Positions 19,337 through 31,650 of a DNA stretch of 64,000 bases are shown piece by piece; the first letter of the stretch is position 1; each line of letters begins with the position of its first letter. Origin of the DNA: Symsagittifera roscoffensis (Eukaryota > Xenacoelomorpha > Acoela > Convolutidae). The DNA is taken from contig NC_087068.1 of the NCBI RefSeq assembly GCF_963678635.1, positions 46,575,785 through 46,639,784 of the forward strand. Direction: 5' to 3'. Position numbers and translations under genes: made by a program. Below the pieces are notes generated by a model, which did no database searches, was not told the DNA's origin, and saw only the letters and a list, made by a program, of their open reading frames with translations.

Positions 19337-20067
19337 TTGTGTGGGGCACTTTTTAAAAATGACCAAGTTATTTAGAACGCTTTTGCGAAAACAAATGACA
19401 AATGATCATTGCTTAAACTCAAATTACCAAAAGGTGCAGATATTTATAATGTCAAAAAGTTCTCAGAGCAAAGAAACGAGCAGCAAAAAGGAGACAAAAA
19501 CTCGACGACATTTCGAGTCTGGAATGGCAAGTCTAATGGTTTTGTTTGCCGCAGTCACAACCCTCGCCTCAAACATATTTATAGAGCCAATATCGCAGCG
19601 AAGGTTTTATTTAAAAATATTACTAGCCAACTCGATAATGAACTCAGAAATATGTATCCTAGTCATTTGGCGTTTCACTCAGAGCTTGCTATTTGATAAA
19701 TAGTTGAGAATGGTCGTAGTCTCGCTCTAGTTAACGAAATCGACACATCACTATATCAATCTGCAAACTTGATACAATCCTTCAACTCACGACAGTATCC
19801 GCAAACCTCTAGTCTCTCCGAGAAAACAATTGTTTCACAAGACCGAGAAACTGCTACTCTTCTCTCTTCACTCTTTTTTAGGAACCTACTCAAAGAAGAA
19901 ATTGGATTTCACTCCATCCATCCTTCACTCGAAAAAAAATTGAAACTTAAAAACATTCTAAGCCCCGGATGGGTGGAACCAGTTCAAAAACAAGTATTAC
20001 TATATCAACTTATATTCTTTATCAGTATCACAGTAAAATACTTAGAAATAACCAATCATGATCATTG
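19337..20067 (+). pseudogene. Decayed coding fragments, possibly same source as 17657-18360
   Basis: One frame reads through with a few stops: ADIYNVKKFSEQRNEQQKGD, then IAAKVLFKNITSQLDNELRN, a stop at 19697, then NLIQSFNSRQYPQTSSLSEK and a hydrophobic end (QLIFFISITVKYLEI). The terminal hydrophobic segment would fit a membrane protein, but the family is not recognised. Confidence 0.35.
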
Positions 20068-21099
20068 ACTAAAACGTACAATATTTTGTAAGGCTGAAAC
20101 TATTTATAGTTTTAGCCAGAGAAGAATAAATTTAACTTAGCAGTCAGTTGCTCTTCCTCTCCTCCTACCTCGCAAGAATACCAGTATATACTAGATCTAT
20201 CGAGACTAGGAAATATAAGAGAAGGTTACGATCGGTATTAGACTAAGAAGTTGCACAAATCTATCCGGCCGAAAAAAAGATCGCGTGACGAACAGCCGGT
20301 CTATGTTATCCAAATTTACTCTATAAGAAAGCCACCCCGGACTTAAACTCAGTGGGTCCCACGAAAAAATGAGTACAGAAATTTAAGAAAAAAAAAGAGT
20401 ATTACTACTATTGGAGCTCCAATTCTTCTTATTAGATTTTTACTAACTGAAATTCGATTTAAACTCGAATGTTGATGCTGGGTAATTTTTTACTTGCACT
20501 GGTACCTTGGCTCGATTTCTCAACAATACAGCACAGATGATTCTGACCAAAAAAAAACAGAACTGACCATTTAAAAATAATCTTTTAGCTTATATTCAAC
20601 TTAGAGAGTCAAAATGATTATTACAAAAAAAACTCACTGATCATTCAGTCTAAATTTACTTTTATCTAACAGTTTCATCTACCAGAGATAATACTTTAAC
20701 TGAAAAATGCTGCTGAAGATTTTTTAGTTAGGTGAAGAAGGTTAATTGTACTCGAAATGGAGTAAAAAATTTTGAAGGGAGATTTAGTTATAGCTTTTAG
20801 AGTAATATATCAGTCAATTTACTGAAAATTCATCACTTTTGTTGTTTCTTCTCTAGATAGTTTACTGTCACTAAAATCGTCCCTGTTCAAATTGGTTGAT
20901 TATCTCCCTACAGGAATTGGTAAAGGCTGTAAATTTTATAAAGCAGAAAAAGTGATTGAGAATACAGTGAAATTTATTACTATTGTCAATCATAAGTGCT
21001 AATATATCTCAGTAAATCTATTCTGTAGTCTTTGCTATTTCCACAATTTGTTTCATGGTAATTTTATATGCAATCAATCAGCTTGACAGCATCAAAAAT
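20068..21099. other. Intergenic, nothing recognised
   Basis: AT-rich. No ORF of note and no clear repeat. Confidence 0.5.
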
Positions 21100-21558
21100 T
21101 CACGAGCTCAATGCGTTAAACTCGACGAAGCACAACCTAAACGCCCGTCTATTGGTGGCGCGTCTCAAGCAATTCTCCAAAATTAGATACTTTTCTTCTT
21201 CTGGTTGAAGTTCTCTCGTCCAGAGGTTTCTGAAAACACTGGCACTTTCCGATTTTCCCAAAATTTTATCCGTTTCTGCTTTTTCAAAATCATTGCAGAA
21301 AATGTCAAAATTGACTTCGACGCCCAAAGTTTTCAACTGGCGGTACAAGTTGATTATTTTTTTCTCGCTGTTTTGACGACTTCGAGTGAAAATCCACCCA
21401 TTACTGTGTGATTCATAAAAAACACGGGCGTCTGGTTTTTGTTTGCTTATGAATTCTTTTGGCGCGCAGAATTTGATCACCAAGAAATCCGAGTCGAGAT
21501 ATATTAAGAATAAGTACCCAATAGATTTGTATGGTAAGTAAGCAGCCTTGCCTTCAAA
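21100..21558 (-). CDS. Candidate terminal exon, glycosyltransferase-like DxD motif
   Basis: On the minus strand an acceptor CATTCCAG ends at 21559 and the frame is open for 152 codons to TGA at 21100-21102. The start reads FEGKAAYLPYKSIGYLFLIY followed by LDSDFLVIKF. A hydrophobic strand followed by LDSD is typical of the metal/sugar-nucleotide site of GT-A glycosyltransferases. The remainder is a plausible globular sequence with basic stretches. No other exon of the gene was found with confidence, so it may be a gene fragment. The family is a guess from one motif. Confidence 0.35.
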   Translation of the reverse strand, partial: FEGKAAYLPYKSIGYLFLIYLDSDFLVIKFCAPKEFISKQKPDARVFYESHSNGWIFTRSRQNSEKKIINLYRQLKTLGVEVNFDIFCNDFEKAETDKILGKSESASVFRNLWTRELQPEEEKYLILENCLRRATNRRAFRLCFVEFNALSS

Positions 21559-22278
21559 CTGGAATGAAGATTAATTTGCAGTTTTGCCGTTAATGTTTTT
21601 TGTTTAAAAATTTTTTGTTTCCTTTGTTTCCTCATTGTTCCGACTTTCGTAACGAAAGTAACGGAATCTTTTTGTTCCGACTTTCGCAACAAAAATAACG
21701 GAGTATTTGTGCTCGGGTGGTTTTTTTTTCTTCAGACAAATATTTGACATCATTCAAAATGTATTGTTGTCCTAAGCTTAAATTTGAAAAAAAATTGATC
21801 AATTTTCGTACAGTTATGGGGGTTGAAAAATTGCCATTTTGGCCTATTTGGGACAATTAACGCGCGATGTATTTTGTGCAATTAACGCGTAAGCGGAGAT
21901 TTAATCCGTCCTAGAAATAGTTCTAAATTAGTTGAAGGAAGAAAGCGTATTTGCCTTAATTGATTTGTTACAAGGAGCGAAATCCATCACTTTGTACTTT
22001 ATATGACGTGTGGGGGATGATTTTCACGAAAATGTCAGATTTTAGAAAAAAAATTCATTGCATTTTATATATATATTTTTTCTTGTTATTACTGCTCCAT
22101 AGACCTTAAAAGGCAGTCGGAACAATCAAGGCTTTGCCCTGATACGAGCAGTCGTGTCTTTTATTTCATTTTGTTTAAAAATACCCTTTCAATACGCCAG
22201 AAATTTGAAACAGTTTAAAAAATGAGACTAGCTTGAGAAAAAACTCTTAAAAAATTGTGAATGAGATCAACTTCCTGA
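21559..22278. other. Intron or intergenic, short repeats
   Basis: Contains two tandem copies (about 21630-21705) of TGTTCCGACTTTCG..AAC and two copies of CAATTAACGCG (21852-21888). No coding region recognised. Confidence 0.4.
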
Positions 22279-22478
22279 TCAAAACAAATTGAAAAACGGA
22301 AGAACGGGAAAACGCAAATAAAATGGATTGATCTCAGTTTCCGTTTGGAAGAAGGACCATACTCCCACTTCAAAGACGCCATACTTGGAGCGCACCAGCT
22401 CAGCTGGCTGCCGGCCCGAGAAGTACGACCCGGCAGAGAAGGCAGCTGCAGGCGAACCAAATTTAACTCTGTAACGTC
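22279..22478 (-). CDS. Possible exon after a strong acceptor
   Basis: A long T-rich tract ending TTTGTTTCAG precedes 22478 on the minus strand. One downstream frame reads YRVKFGSPAAAFSAGSYFSG then KYGVFEVGVWSFFQTETE to TGA at 22279. A second frame is also open, so the reading frame is not certain and no family is recognised. Confidence 0.25.
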
Positions 22479-22896
22479 CTGAAACAAAAAAAAAACAAAT
22501 CAACCAGGTCTGAAAAGGTCACCAACAATACGTGAAAAGGTCACCAAAGATCACAAACAATCACCCCCCCCCCCCCAAAAAAAAAACAGTTTGGAAACAA
22601 AAAACTTAAGATTTAAGGGTTCATTTGGTAAAAATGAGAGCCACGTTCGGGAAATCTCAAACAAACCTTTGTTATGATTTTACAGTGCGATTCGATGAAA
22701 ACTGATAGCAGTGATAATTGGTAGAAAACAAAAAACTTAGTCGAAAGCTAAGTTCTGCTATTAACTCGAGGAAGCATTTCAGCAATGGATGATAAATTAA
22801 TCCTTATATGGGTGCTAGTTGTTAAAAATATTTGTAAAAAAAACTAAGCAACTCCTTTTGATAAGTGAAAAGAAAGGTGTTTATCGAACGGTGTTT

Positions 22897-23175
22897 TCAA
22901 CATTTCTTGTCGATCGGCACAGGGCGCCAAAACAGACCTGGGTGAGGTTGAGTGACCTCTAAATTGACTTCACTGCCACTAGTGAAAACGTTTTCTCCTT
23001 CTTTATCAGTAGTTTCCACGCAATTGTAGTTTTCAATGTTAAACCAAGTGCCATTAAGAAGGTCAACGTCAATATCCACCGGAGAAATAGGCCCACAATT
23101 ATCCCATTCATAATTTTGCGAAGTCACTCGGCTGTTTGAAAGGATAAAAAAGTTGACAACAAAAAACAAAAACAT
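22897..23175 (-). CDS. Small secreted lipocalin-like ORF
   Basis: The ATG at 23173-23175 opens MFLFFVVNFFILSNSRVTS, a good signal-peptide-like segment. The mature part contains NCGPISPVDIDVDLLNGTWF; the Cys-Gly-Pro then G-x-W arrangement resembles the N-terminal strand of lipocalins. The ORF ends after only 92 residues (lipocalins are usually about 170-200), so it would be a fragment, a first exon, or an unrelated small secreted protein. Three cysteines are present in the mature part. Confidence 0.35.
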   Translation of the reverse strand: MFLFFVVNFFILSNSRVTSQNYEWDNCGPISPVDIDVDLLNGTWFNIENYNCVETTDKEGENVFTSGSEVNLEVTQPHPGLFWRPVPIDKKC

Positions 23176-24540
23176 TTGTGAATTGAATTTTTGATTAACG
23201 CACAATATAGGGATAAATAGTTTGAGTCTAGCGGTCAATGACTTTGAAGAAATTTAGAATAAAAGGTCAAAGGCCAAAAGGTAAAAACATTGTAAATTTC
23301 AAATTTTCGTCTATTTTATTTCTTTCAGTCTATGATATTTATTTGGTTTCAACCAATTATTAGTGGACTTTGTTTTTGTCGCATGCTTATATGCTTGAGT
23401 AAACAATTATGTTGAGGATGAACTAGTTAGGTTTCTTAGGAAAACTTATTTGAGGTAAATAACAAAATTTAGGACATTAAGTCGCATTTTTGCGAAGGGC
23501 TCGGGTAAAACGTAAGACGACCAGGGCCGAAAAAATTTGGTCATGGCAAAATAATGTCGACCAAAATCAACAGTGAAAATTGTTCGACTCCTAAAACTTA
23601 CAGTGAACGTCATTGTTTGACCCACAAAGTCGAGAACGTACAAAAGCCGATCCATGGGGCCGATACATAATGCAGTCACCTCAATGGGAGGGGGGGATGA
23701 AAGATTTTTCTATGTACGTGTCAGAGTAAAAAAACTAAGTGACTATTTTGAACATTATATTTTTGCCAATGAGCGTCGTCGTTATCTCATTTTATTTTCT
23801 CTTTTTTAGAGGTCACGGTCACAATTTCCACATTCCCGGGCCTCACTGGGGTTTTGTTAAAATCAAAATAAAATAACTTTATAGGAATTTACAATTTACG
23901 GCTTGATTAGTATCATCGAAGTTTTTATATCATTTCAAAGAAAAGGCTAGCTTCCACAAAACTTAGGGACATAAATTTTCTCTTTTTTCTAATCTTTTCA
24001 ATCTCAAAGTGTTTGAGGTTTTCATCTCTTCTTTCTTCTCTCTTCCTCCGTCTCCCCTTTTACTTTCCTTCCTCATCAATCAAGTTTTCTTACGTTTCCT
24101 ATGTCTAAGTACAAATTTGAACTCGTAAATATCGTCCTTCACGCGGTTGATCGTTTTCGATAGCCAGAGCAATACAGCCACTGCTTTTCAGTTTCGTCCC
24201 CTGATGATTCCCACTTGAGCCATTGTGGCCGGTCCCTCAAAACTTACATCAGCGTGGATTCTTCGTCCAACAGTCCCTTCAACGGCCTCAGAGACATTCG
24301 GTAACTCTTCACCGCTAGGTTCAATTTTCTTATGAATCTTTTATGAGGTCAGATGTCGAAAGTGGATAGGCAACTCTTGAGCTTTTTTTGCTAAACCAGA
24401 TAATGAGTTGTTGTCTATTGTAGCAGGCCGATTGAAATTCTAGCTATAGTCTATTGTTCAGGGGTAATCCCCTTCTCGTCTGGTCCAATCACACTGTCGA
24501 TTGTTTTTTGTCTCGCCGCTCCTTGATTATGTAAGCGTTA
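23176..24540. other. Mostly intergenic, one weak exon candidate
   Basis: On the minus strand a frame ending at a good donor (TTCACT|GTAAGT, exon end 23602) is open over about 80 bp (IGPMDRLLYVLDFVGQTMTF), but no partner exon was found. CT-rich sequence at 23990-24080. Nothing else recognised. Confidence 0.35.
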
Positions 24541-27500
24541 GTGTTATTCTGCTGTAGTGATCGCTAATTTTGTCGTTTTAGTCTGATTTTTTCATCCGAG
24601 GAAATATAAGTTTCCTGTTCAATTGGCTTCGTAGAAACTGTGTATAGCGCCTTGTTCAACAAAAATAGCTCGTCAACTGCGAATATCATATCATCGACGT
24701 GTAGGGCGAGTAGCACAATGTTTTGCTGAAAAGAGTTTGTAGCGTAAATTAGACTGTGAGTCATATTGATTTCATGTATGCCTTCGCCATCTGAGTTCCG
24801 TTTGATTGCCTTGTACCAGTCTACTGCCGCGTCTGCAAATCCATATGCAGCAACTCTGAGTCGCCATAACCTTCCCATGCGTACATTTGCCCCTTTCGGC
24901 GGTGAAGCGTAAACCAATCGCCGTATCTGGTCCGATTGGAGAAATGCCTTTTCACGTCTATGCAATGGGGGATCCATCTTTTATGAGCGACCATGTTAGG
25001 GGCTAGTAATATTGATTTTCAGCTTTTTGGGGGCCTAGTTTTTCGAACATTTTTCGTCCCCTTTCATATCTCATCTGATTATCAGGCGGCTTTTTGTTTC
25101 TCTTGCTTTATACTCGGCCACTTTTCATGAGTCGATTTATCTACAATTGATTTCTCTTCCCTGTTCAATTGCTTTGGTTGCACTCACTTCTTGAATAACC
25201 CAAAAAAACCCTCCATCCTTGTAGCTCATCTGTGGATTTATCTAAAATGTCTTTGCGTTCTTTATGATCATTCGGAGTAGCCAACTCAGTGGTGGCTATC
25301 AAACTCGGTATGGCTGATGGTATGGCTTCTCCAAATCTTGTAATTTTGTGTCCGTTTACTTTTGGCCGCTGATTCATCGTGATGCATTGAGGGTCTTTTC
25401 TGATATGTTCCTCCTCGCTAATAACCTCGTCGTTTGTATTCGAACCTTCGTACTGGGTTGCCTTTTCTCCTGTTCCGGTCTGTCTATGTAGTCTAGAGAC
25501 TTTTTCAGCAATCCATGGCGAAGTCACCCAACGTTTTGGCCAATTCTTAGTATGTTTTGCGCGTTCATTTTTTTCTAGGCAGGTGGTATTTTCTGTTTGG
25601 TCTGATTGACCTTTCTGGGTGTGTTTCTTTTGACGACAAACTGAACCCATTCTCTTTCTCTTTTTCTTTCTGGTGGTTTGGTGGTGTCCATTTCTTGATC
25701 TGGAATCCACGTGGCTTTTGCAGGGATTTTCCACCTCCCCTTCCCTATTTTTTCTTTTTTTCTTTAGTCACATACTAAATTCTCACATTTAAATTGATTC
25801 ACGAAGAATTTTTGATTTTTTTTTTTACTTCTGGTGGTTTTATTCTTCGACAAAATTCTCTCATACCGCTTGGATGATATAAAAGGATTGTTTCAAGAGA
25901 TTTAAAAAATGTTCATTTTAGCGTTATCAAGAACATCTTGAAGTTCTTCTCGATTTAGTATAGAAAAATTGCGCTTGTCCCCTATACTCGCTGGAATGGG
26001 GATACTCCGTCTACATCTAATCTAATAGCACATTTTTTGTCATTGTTGCCTAAGCCATTAGTAATTCAGGGTCTTCATTTATCAACTTTTTGTCTTTTCT
26101 GCATCAATACAAGATATTCTCTAGACTCGCGTTGTGTCTTTCGATGACTCAGTTCGAAAAAGGAAAAAATCCAGCGGTTGTTTCCATTTTACATCCACAA
26201 CTCGAGTATAGTAATGCTAGGTCGCTATTGAACTCACCTCCAAAGTCCTGAAGATATGATTGCGGGGGGGGGGGCAAATTTTGTGAACCACTTCATTAGT
26301 ATCCCCTTCATTATTTCTTTAATTTTTTATGGTAAAAACAGTGGCACTCATTCTTAAAAACAATCGATCATGTGCAATTCTATCCATTTTTGGTTAATTC
26401 AAGTATCTTTCCAATCAGTCAAACTGATAGCTACACTCTGGCTAAAGTAGCTGCTTCCTTGTATGGTGAGTTTTTTTGATTTTTTTTTCATCGTGTTGTG
26501 TGTCGCGCATGGGTCACATATCTCTATGATTTTATCAATTAACTCGTCTGTTTGTTATTCAGACCCGGTCAGATTTTCTTCACCAGTGAATAGTATATAA
26601 ATGCTGATACTTTTTCTTCTGATGCGTGTTCGAAGCTTAGGTGAAGATACTTGATGCCTGATCCATTGAACTTCTCAAAGTTTGTCCGGTCAGAAAAACA
26701 TTTACCTTTCCGTCCCTTGTCTAGGTGTATTGATTTGATTTGTAACTTTTTGATATGTTGTTCTACAGTTAGCTGCTGATGTTGAATGTGGGTCGTTTTG
26801 TTTTGAGTAGATTCTGTCCGATGTTAATGATAGATTCCAAGTTCTTCAGTGCTTGGATACCGAATAAGCAAGGTATTTTCTCATCATCGATGTATTTCTT
26901 TGGTGTTCAGAAAATATAATGCTCTCTGAAATATTTACTACTCATTCCACACTGACTGCGTTTCTTCTTCTGGATTTGAGTTTTAGGTCTAAAATCATCT
27001 TTCAGCGCTGTTTTTCTTTCCACTCATTGGCTTTCAGGGTTTCTTTTATCAAGTTTATACACTTCTTTGGTAAAGCGATTTTTGACTCTCCCGGATCTAT
27101 AGTGAGTTTCAACCTTATTTTTGAACTATTATACCAGTGTATGAATTTGTTGATTCGTGTTAAAATTAATGGACCATTTTCATCAGTGTTATAATTAACC
27201 TCATGAAATCTTTTAACATAACTTTTTTAATTGCCTCATTGATTGTCGTTCCAAGGTCTTCCTCTCAAATTGTACTAAACTCCTCTTTGATTTCTCCATC
27301 TACTGCAAGCTTTTGCAAAATGTGCTTCTGTTATCTGTTTCTGCTGGTCTTACTTGTCTACATTTGAATCATCTTTAAATTACTCTGCCTCTCCCTCTGG
27401 AATTAACTCCAGCTCTACTCCTGTTCGTTGCAAAGACATACATGATACCTCCTGCTGTCTGTTCTTTCGACCCCTCAAACCTTCATATCGTATCTTCTAA

Positions 27501-27800
27501 TGTTATGGGATCCGTTGTCTCATTGCCGGAAATGTCCCTCAACACAACTGCGATGTTCATTTTTGAGCTGTAATCTAGATTTGATTAAGTCAACAAAACT
27601 AAACACCAAATGAAATCAGGTATTAGCATTACTAAATTCTCCGTTCATTTCGGTACTTCTTCAAGTTTTTTGTACGGTTCCCAAAAGACAACTGATCATT
27701 TCTCCTTTGTCACCCATTTCTTGTAACATTGGGACAGTTTCAGAATTGGGTTGAGGAGCATGTGTTCACCTAATACTCTCAGTGAGAAAAATAAATTTTT
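24541..27800 (-). mobile_element. Decayed copia-like retroelement, copy A
   Basis: Minus-strand relic. The RT fragment at 24564-24977 has KAFLQSDQIRRLVYASPPKG, GRLWRLRVAAYGFADA and the catalytic-motif region LLALHVDDMIFA. A hydrophilic linker follows upstream (25165-25734). Integrase pieces lie at about 26060-26290 (a GGEF segment and a VIERHN segment). Many stops and frame changes. Fragments of the same sequence recur at 27830-32350 (copy B) and in the tandem duplication. No LTRs identified. Confidence 0.7.
24564..24977 (-). pseudogene. copia-like RT fragment
   Basis: 137 open codons covering the fingers/palm of a Ty1/copia RT with LHVDD in place of the canonical YVDD, flanked by stops. The copia family call rests on KAFLQ..., WRLRVAAYGFADA and HVDDMIFA, which follow the usual copia order. 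Confidence 0.75.
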
Positions 27801-30800
27801 TATGTTCAATGGGCCCTGTGGATTTTTTGAGACAGCACTTTATTCATTTTTAACAAAACTAATTCTTCACCTGCGGACATCGTATCATGGACATGCAAGG
27901 AGAGTAGCACACTGTTTTGCTTAGTTTCGTTTGTAGCGTTAAATAGACTGTGAGTCATCTTGTATTCATGTACGCGAATGTCTTCTAAAACTCGTTTGAT
28001 TGTCGTGTACCAGTTTTCTGCTGCGTCCGCAAATCAAAATACAGCAACTCTGAGTCACCGTAGTCTTCGAATGGGTACATCTGCCTCTACTGGAGGTGAT
28101 ACGTGAACCAATCGCCGTATCTGGTCTGATTGGAGAAAAACTTTTTCACGTTTATTTAGTGGGGCGATCCATCTTGTGTGAGCGATCAAGTTAGGAGCAA
28201 ACCAAAAAACGGATTGTGGGGTTGTCGGGGCCTAGTTTTACCAACTTTTTTTGTTCGCTTCTATTTCTCATCTGATTGTCAGGCGGCTTTTTGGTTCTCT
28301 TGTTTTATCCTCGGCCAGCTTTCATGTGTCGAGTCATCTAGAATTGAGTTTTTCTTTTCCCTCTCCAATTGCTTCAGTTGTACTCACTTCTTGGATAACC
28401 CCATAAGTTTTCCATCCTTATAGCTCTTCTGCTCTAGACTGACTTTGCATTCTTCAAGATCATTCGGGTTGACTCTGGATTGACTTTGCGTTCTTCTAAC
28501 TCAGTGGTGATTATCAAATTCGGTATGGCTTCTCCAAATCTTGTGATTTTGTGTGCGTTTCAGTTTGGCCCTCAGAATTGGGTTGTCTACTCTCCGGTTC
28601 CGGTCTATCTACGTGGTCTGGAGACTTTTTTTGTCAATCAATGGCGAAGTCACCAAACATTTTGGCCTTTTCTCATTATGTTTTGAGTGTTCTCTTTTGC
28701 TACGCAGTTCGAATTTTCTGTTTGGTTCAATTGACTTTCTGGTCATGTTTTTTTTGAGGACAAACGGAACCCATTCTCTTTCTTCCCCTTCCGATGGTTT
28801 GATGCTGTCCATTTCTTAATCTGGAAACCACGTGACTCTTCTTTTGGCTGCTTATCTGTTGGTCTTCTATCCGTTTCCTCTCTTCTGCTGCTCCCTTACT
28901 CCGCTCCTGTCGTCGATTGTGTTTCCTTGTTTCCCGGTTGTTTTTCGTTTGGCTTACTGTGCTGCTATTGTGTTTCTATTGTTATTGATGAACATAATGG
29001 TCTCTCGTCAGATTTAGATTGATGCTTTATTCTCGATAGTGCCGTTCGCAGTTGTACTCATTTATCAACTTTCCAATTCGACGACTAACTAATCATATTG
29101 AATCCCCAGTCTCTACCTCAAGTGAAGAACGTAACTGCTTCACCTTCATCAATTGAGCCGGTTATGAAAATTTGTAATTCTTTTTGTCTATTGTTTTTCT
29201 AATTTCTTAGCTATACAGTCTCGGCATATTGTCTTGTAAGCTCATGCTGTTTAATTGCTTTTCTTTTCGTTTTGTACAATGAAGCTCGCTCAAGTAAACT
29301 CATTAGATATAATCGAACAGAGTTTTGGAGTTTAACAATCGCAAGTCTAAAAAAACCTGAAAAGATGATATATGTTCTTTCTCCGCTTTGAATGTTGCGC
29401 GGGGGTTGAGAAATTAGACGATAAGCAAATTAGACGGAGGTAATTAAAAGGAAATTAGACGGTAGTGCAAAACTGCAATTGTGAGAAAATAGACGAAAGT
29501 GAGAGAAATTAACTTTGTTTGCACACAAATTGCGTTAGAAAAAATAAAATTGTTTGTAGATAACAGTTCAATTTCGGTGGCCAAAAACTTTACAAGTCAA
29601 TCATGCATAATTTATTCAATTCAAAACTCTCCTGTAATATTCAGATTTGACATTTTATGTTAATTTGAACTAAATGTTTTGATAGGTATTGAATTTTATG
29701 TTCTTTTTGTATTTGTGAATTTTGACTCTTAAGAAAAAATTTTGTTGGCCCTTTCCTTTTCATAGCTCTTTCGTCTAAAATGCCAGATCTGTAAAAAATA
29801 AATTTCGGTTTAATAGTATCCGTCTAATTTGCTTATCGTCTAATTTCCTAGGCCCCATGTTGCGCCGATACTTTTCGTGTTAATCTTTGTGTGCTTCCGC
29901 GTCTATCCCTGTCAAATATTTCATATTGTTTTTCAATTTTTTTTGCAAATTGTTTCCGATTCCGTTTTCAATGGAATTTCTCTAGATGAAGTTGACTGTT
30001 TTGCAATTAAATAATTGCTCACTTGACTGCTTCCGTTCTGTGCTGGCTCCGGTCAACTTTATTACGTCATTCGTTTCATTCTGTTGTGTTTGTGCACATG
30101 ATCGCTTTTTTCCGAGATTGATAGGGTCACTATGACGTAATGCATCTCTGATATTTGTTTTGAACGAATTATCAGTTCTACTTAAGGAAAGACGTTTTGA
30201 TGGGCGAATGATTGTTAACATTGATTCATTGATCCTGCGGAGACCTTGAAAAATTGATACAGTCATGACATTTGCCTTTTGATCTGTCAGACTCTGATTG
30301 TTTGATTCTTGAGTATCATCTTGTTCTGCTGTGTTCCAATTTTGGGCCGGGTTAACTCAGGTTTGATGTGCATGAGTGATTCTTTTTCCGTGTTTTATAA
30401 TGACAATTGGGCGGTGATTCACAAGTACTTCTGCAGGGCCTGTTCACCGCCCCGTTTAGTATATTTTTTATAATAACAAACAAAACCCCACTTTTAGGTT
30501 GATTCATTGATTTTTTTTGAGTTTTCAAGCTTCTCATGTTTTTTTTGCTTCGACGAAAGTCTCTCTGACCGGTTCGATGGTATTATATTATGATATTCTC
30601 TAGACTTCGATTGCGTCTTTCAATGAGTCAGTTCCAAAAAAGGAAAGTATCAAGAATCAAAAATCACAGAAAAAAATCCAAATCAAGATTATTAGAAGGT
30701 CGTTATTGAATTTACTTCCCAAGTCATGAAAACATTATTGTGGGGGGGGGGGGCAAATTTTGTGACCCACGCCATTAGATCCCCTTCCTTACTTCTTTTC

Positions 30801-31650
30801 ATGTTGAAAAAAAACAGAGGCAATCATTCATGAGAAGTCATCTTTCCTTTTTGTCAAATTTCTAGCTACACTCTGGTTAAAGTCACTGCTTCTTTGTACA
30901 ATGATTTTAAAACTTTTTTCTCTACCTTTTTATGTGTCGCGCATGGCTCATATGTCTTCATGATATTATCAATTAATTCGTCTGTTTGTTTTTCAGATCC
31001 TGTCATTTTTTTAACATTAACTTGTCAATAAATGCGTACAGTTTTTCCTTTGCCGCATGTTTGAAGCGTAGACGAAAATTTTTGATGCGTGATCTATCGA
31101 ACTTCAAATCATTTGTCCTGTCAGGAAAACACATGTCTTCCACACCCTTGTCTAGGTGTAGCGATTTGATTTGTAACTTTTTGATAAGAAGTTCTAAAGT
31201 TAATTGTCTATGGCCTGAGTCTCCCCTACTGTTATTCACTGTGTGGCGTTTAGTTTTGAATAGTTCCGTACCATGTTGATGACAGATTCCAAGCTCTCCA
31301 GTCCTTGGATACCGACTAAGCAAGATATATTCTCATCAACGATATAAATCTTAAGTGTTGAGAAAATGCCATTCTCTTTGACAGTGAGATCTACTACGCT
31401 TTCCGCACAGACTGCGATTCATCTCCCGAATTTGAATTCTTGATGTAAAATCTATTCTGCGTTGTTTTTTCTCTCCGCTCATTGGATTTTAGGGTTTCTT
31501 CTATCATTTTCATACACTTCTTTGTTGTAACAGTTTTTGACACTCCCGGAACTTCAATGAGTTTCAACTTTATTGTTAAACTATCATACCAATGATAAGA
31601 AATTGTTGAATTTTGTTTAAAAGAATTTTAATGTAAATAGCATCATAACG
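27801..31650 (-). mobile_element. Decayed copia-like retroelement, copy B
   Basis: 27850-28850 parallels 24640-25740 of copy A, and 30540-31560 parallels 26040-27130 of copy A, including the G-run followed by CAAATTTTGTGA (26264 and 30742). Copy B has extra sequence at about 28860-30490, which includes the MITE at 29401-29856. An integrase-like fragment (31003-31323) is the longest surviving frame. Confidence 0.65.
29392..29865. mobile_element. MITE with 37-bp TIRs and 9-bp TSD
   Basis: The element is 29401-29856 (456 bp). Left TIR 29401-29437 and right TIR 29820-29856 match as inverted repeats with 4 mismatches, sharing AAATTAGACGATAAGCAAAT and the following TAGACGG. Both ends are flanked by ATGTTGCGC (29392-29400 and 29857-29865), a perfect 9-bp target duplication. 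Further AAATTAGACGG-type subterminal copies lie just inside the left end. A 9-bp TSD is typical of Mutator-like elements, but the family is not proven. It has no coding capacity. Confidence 0.9.
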
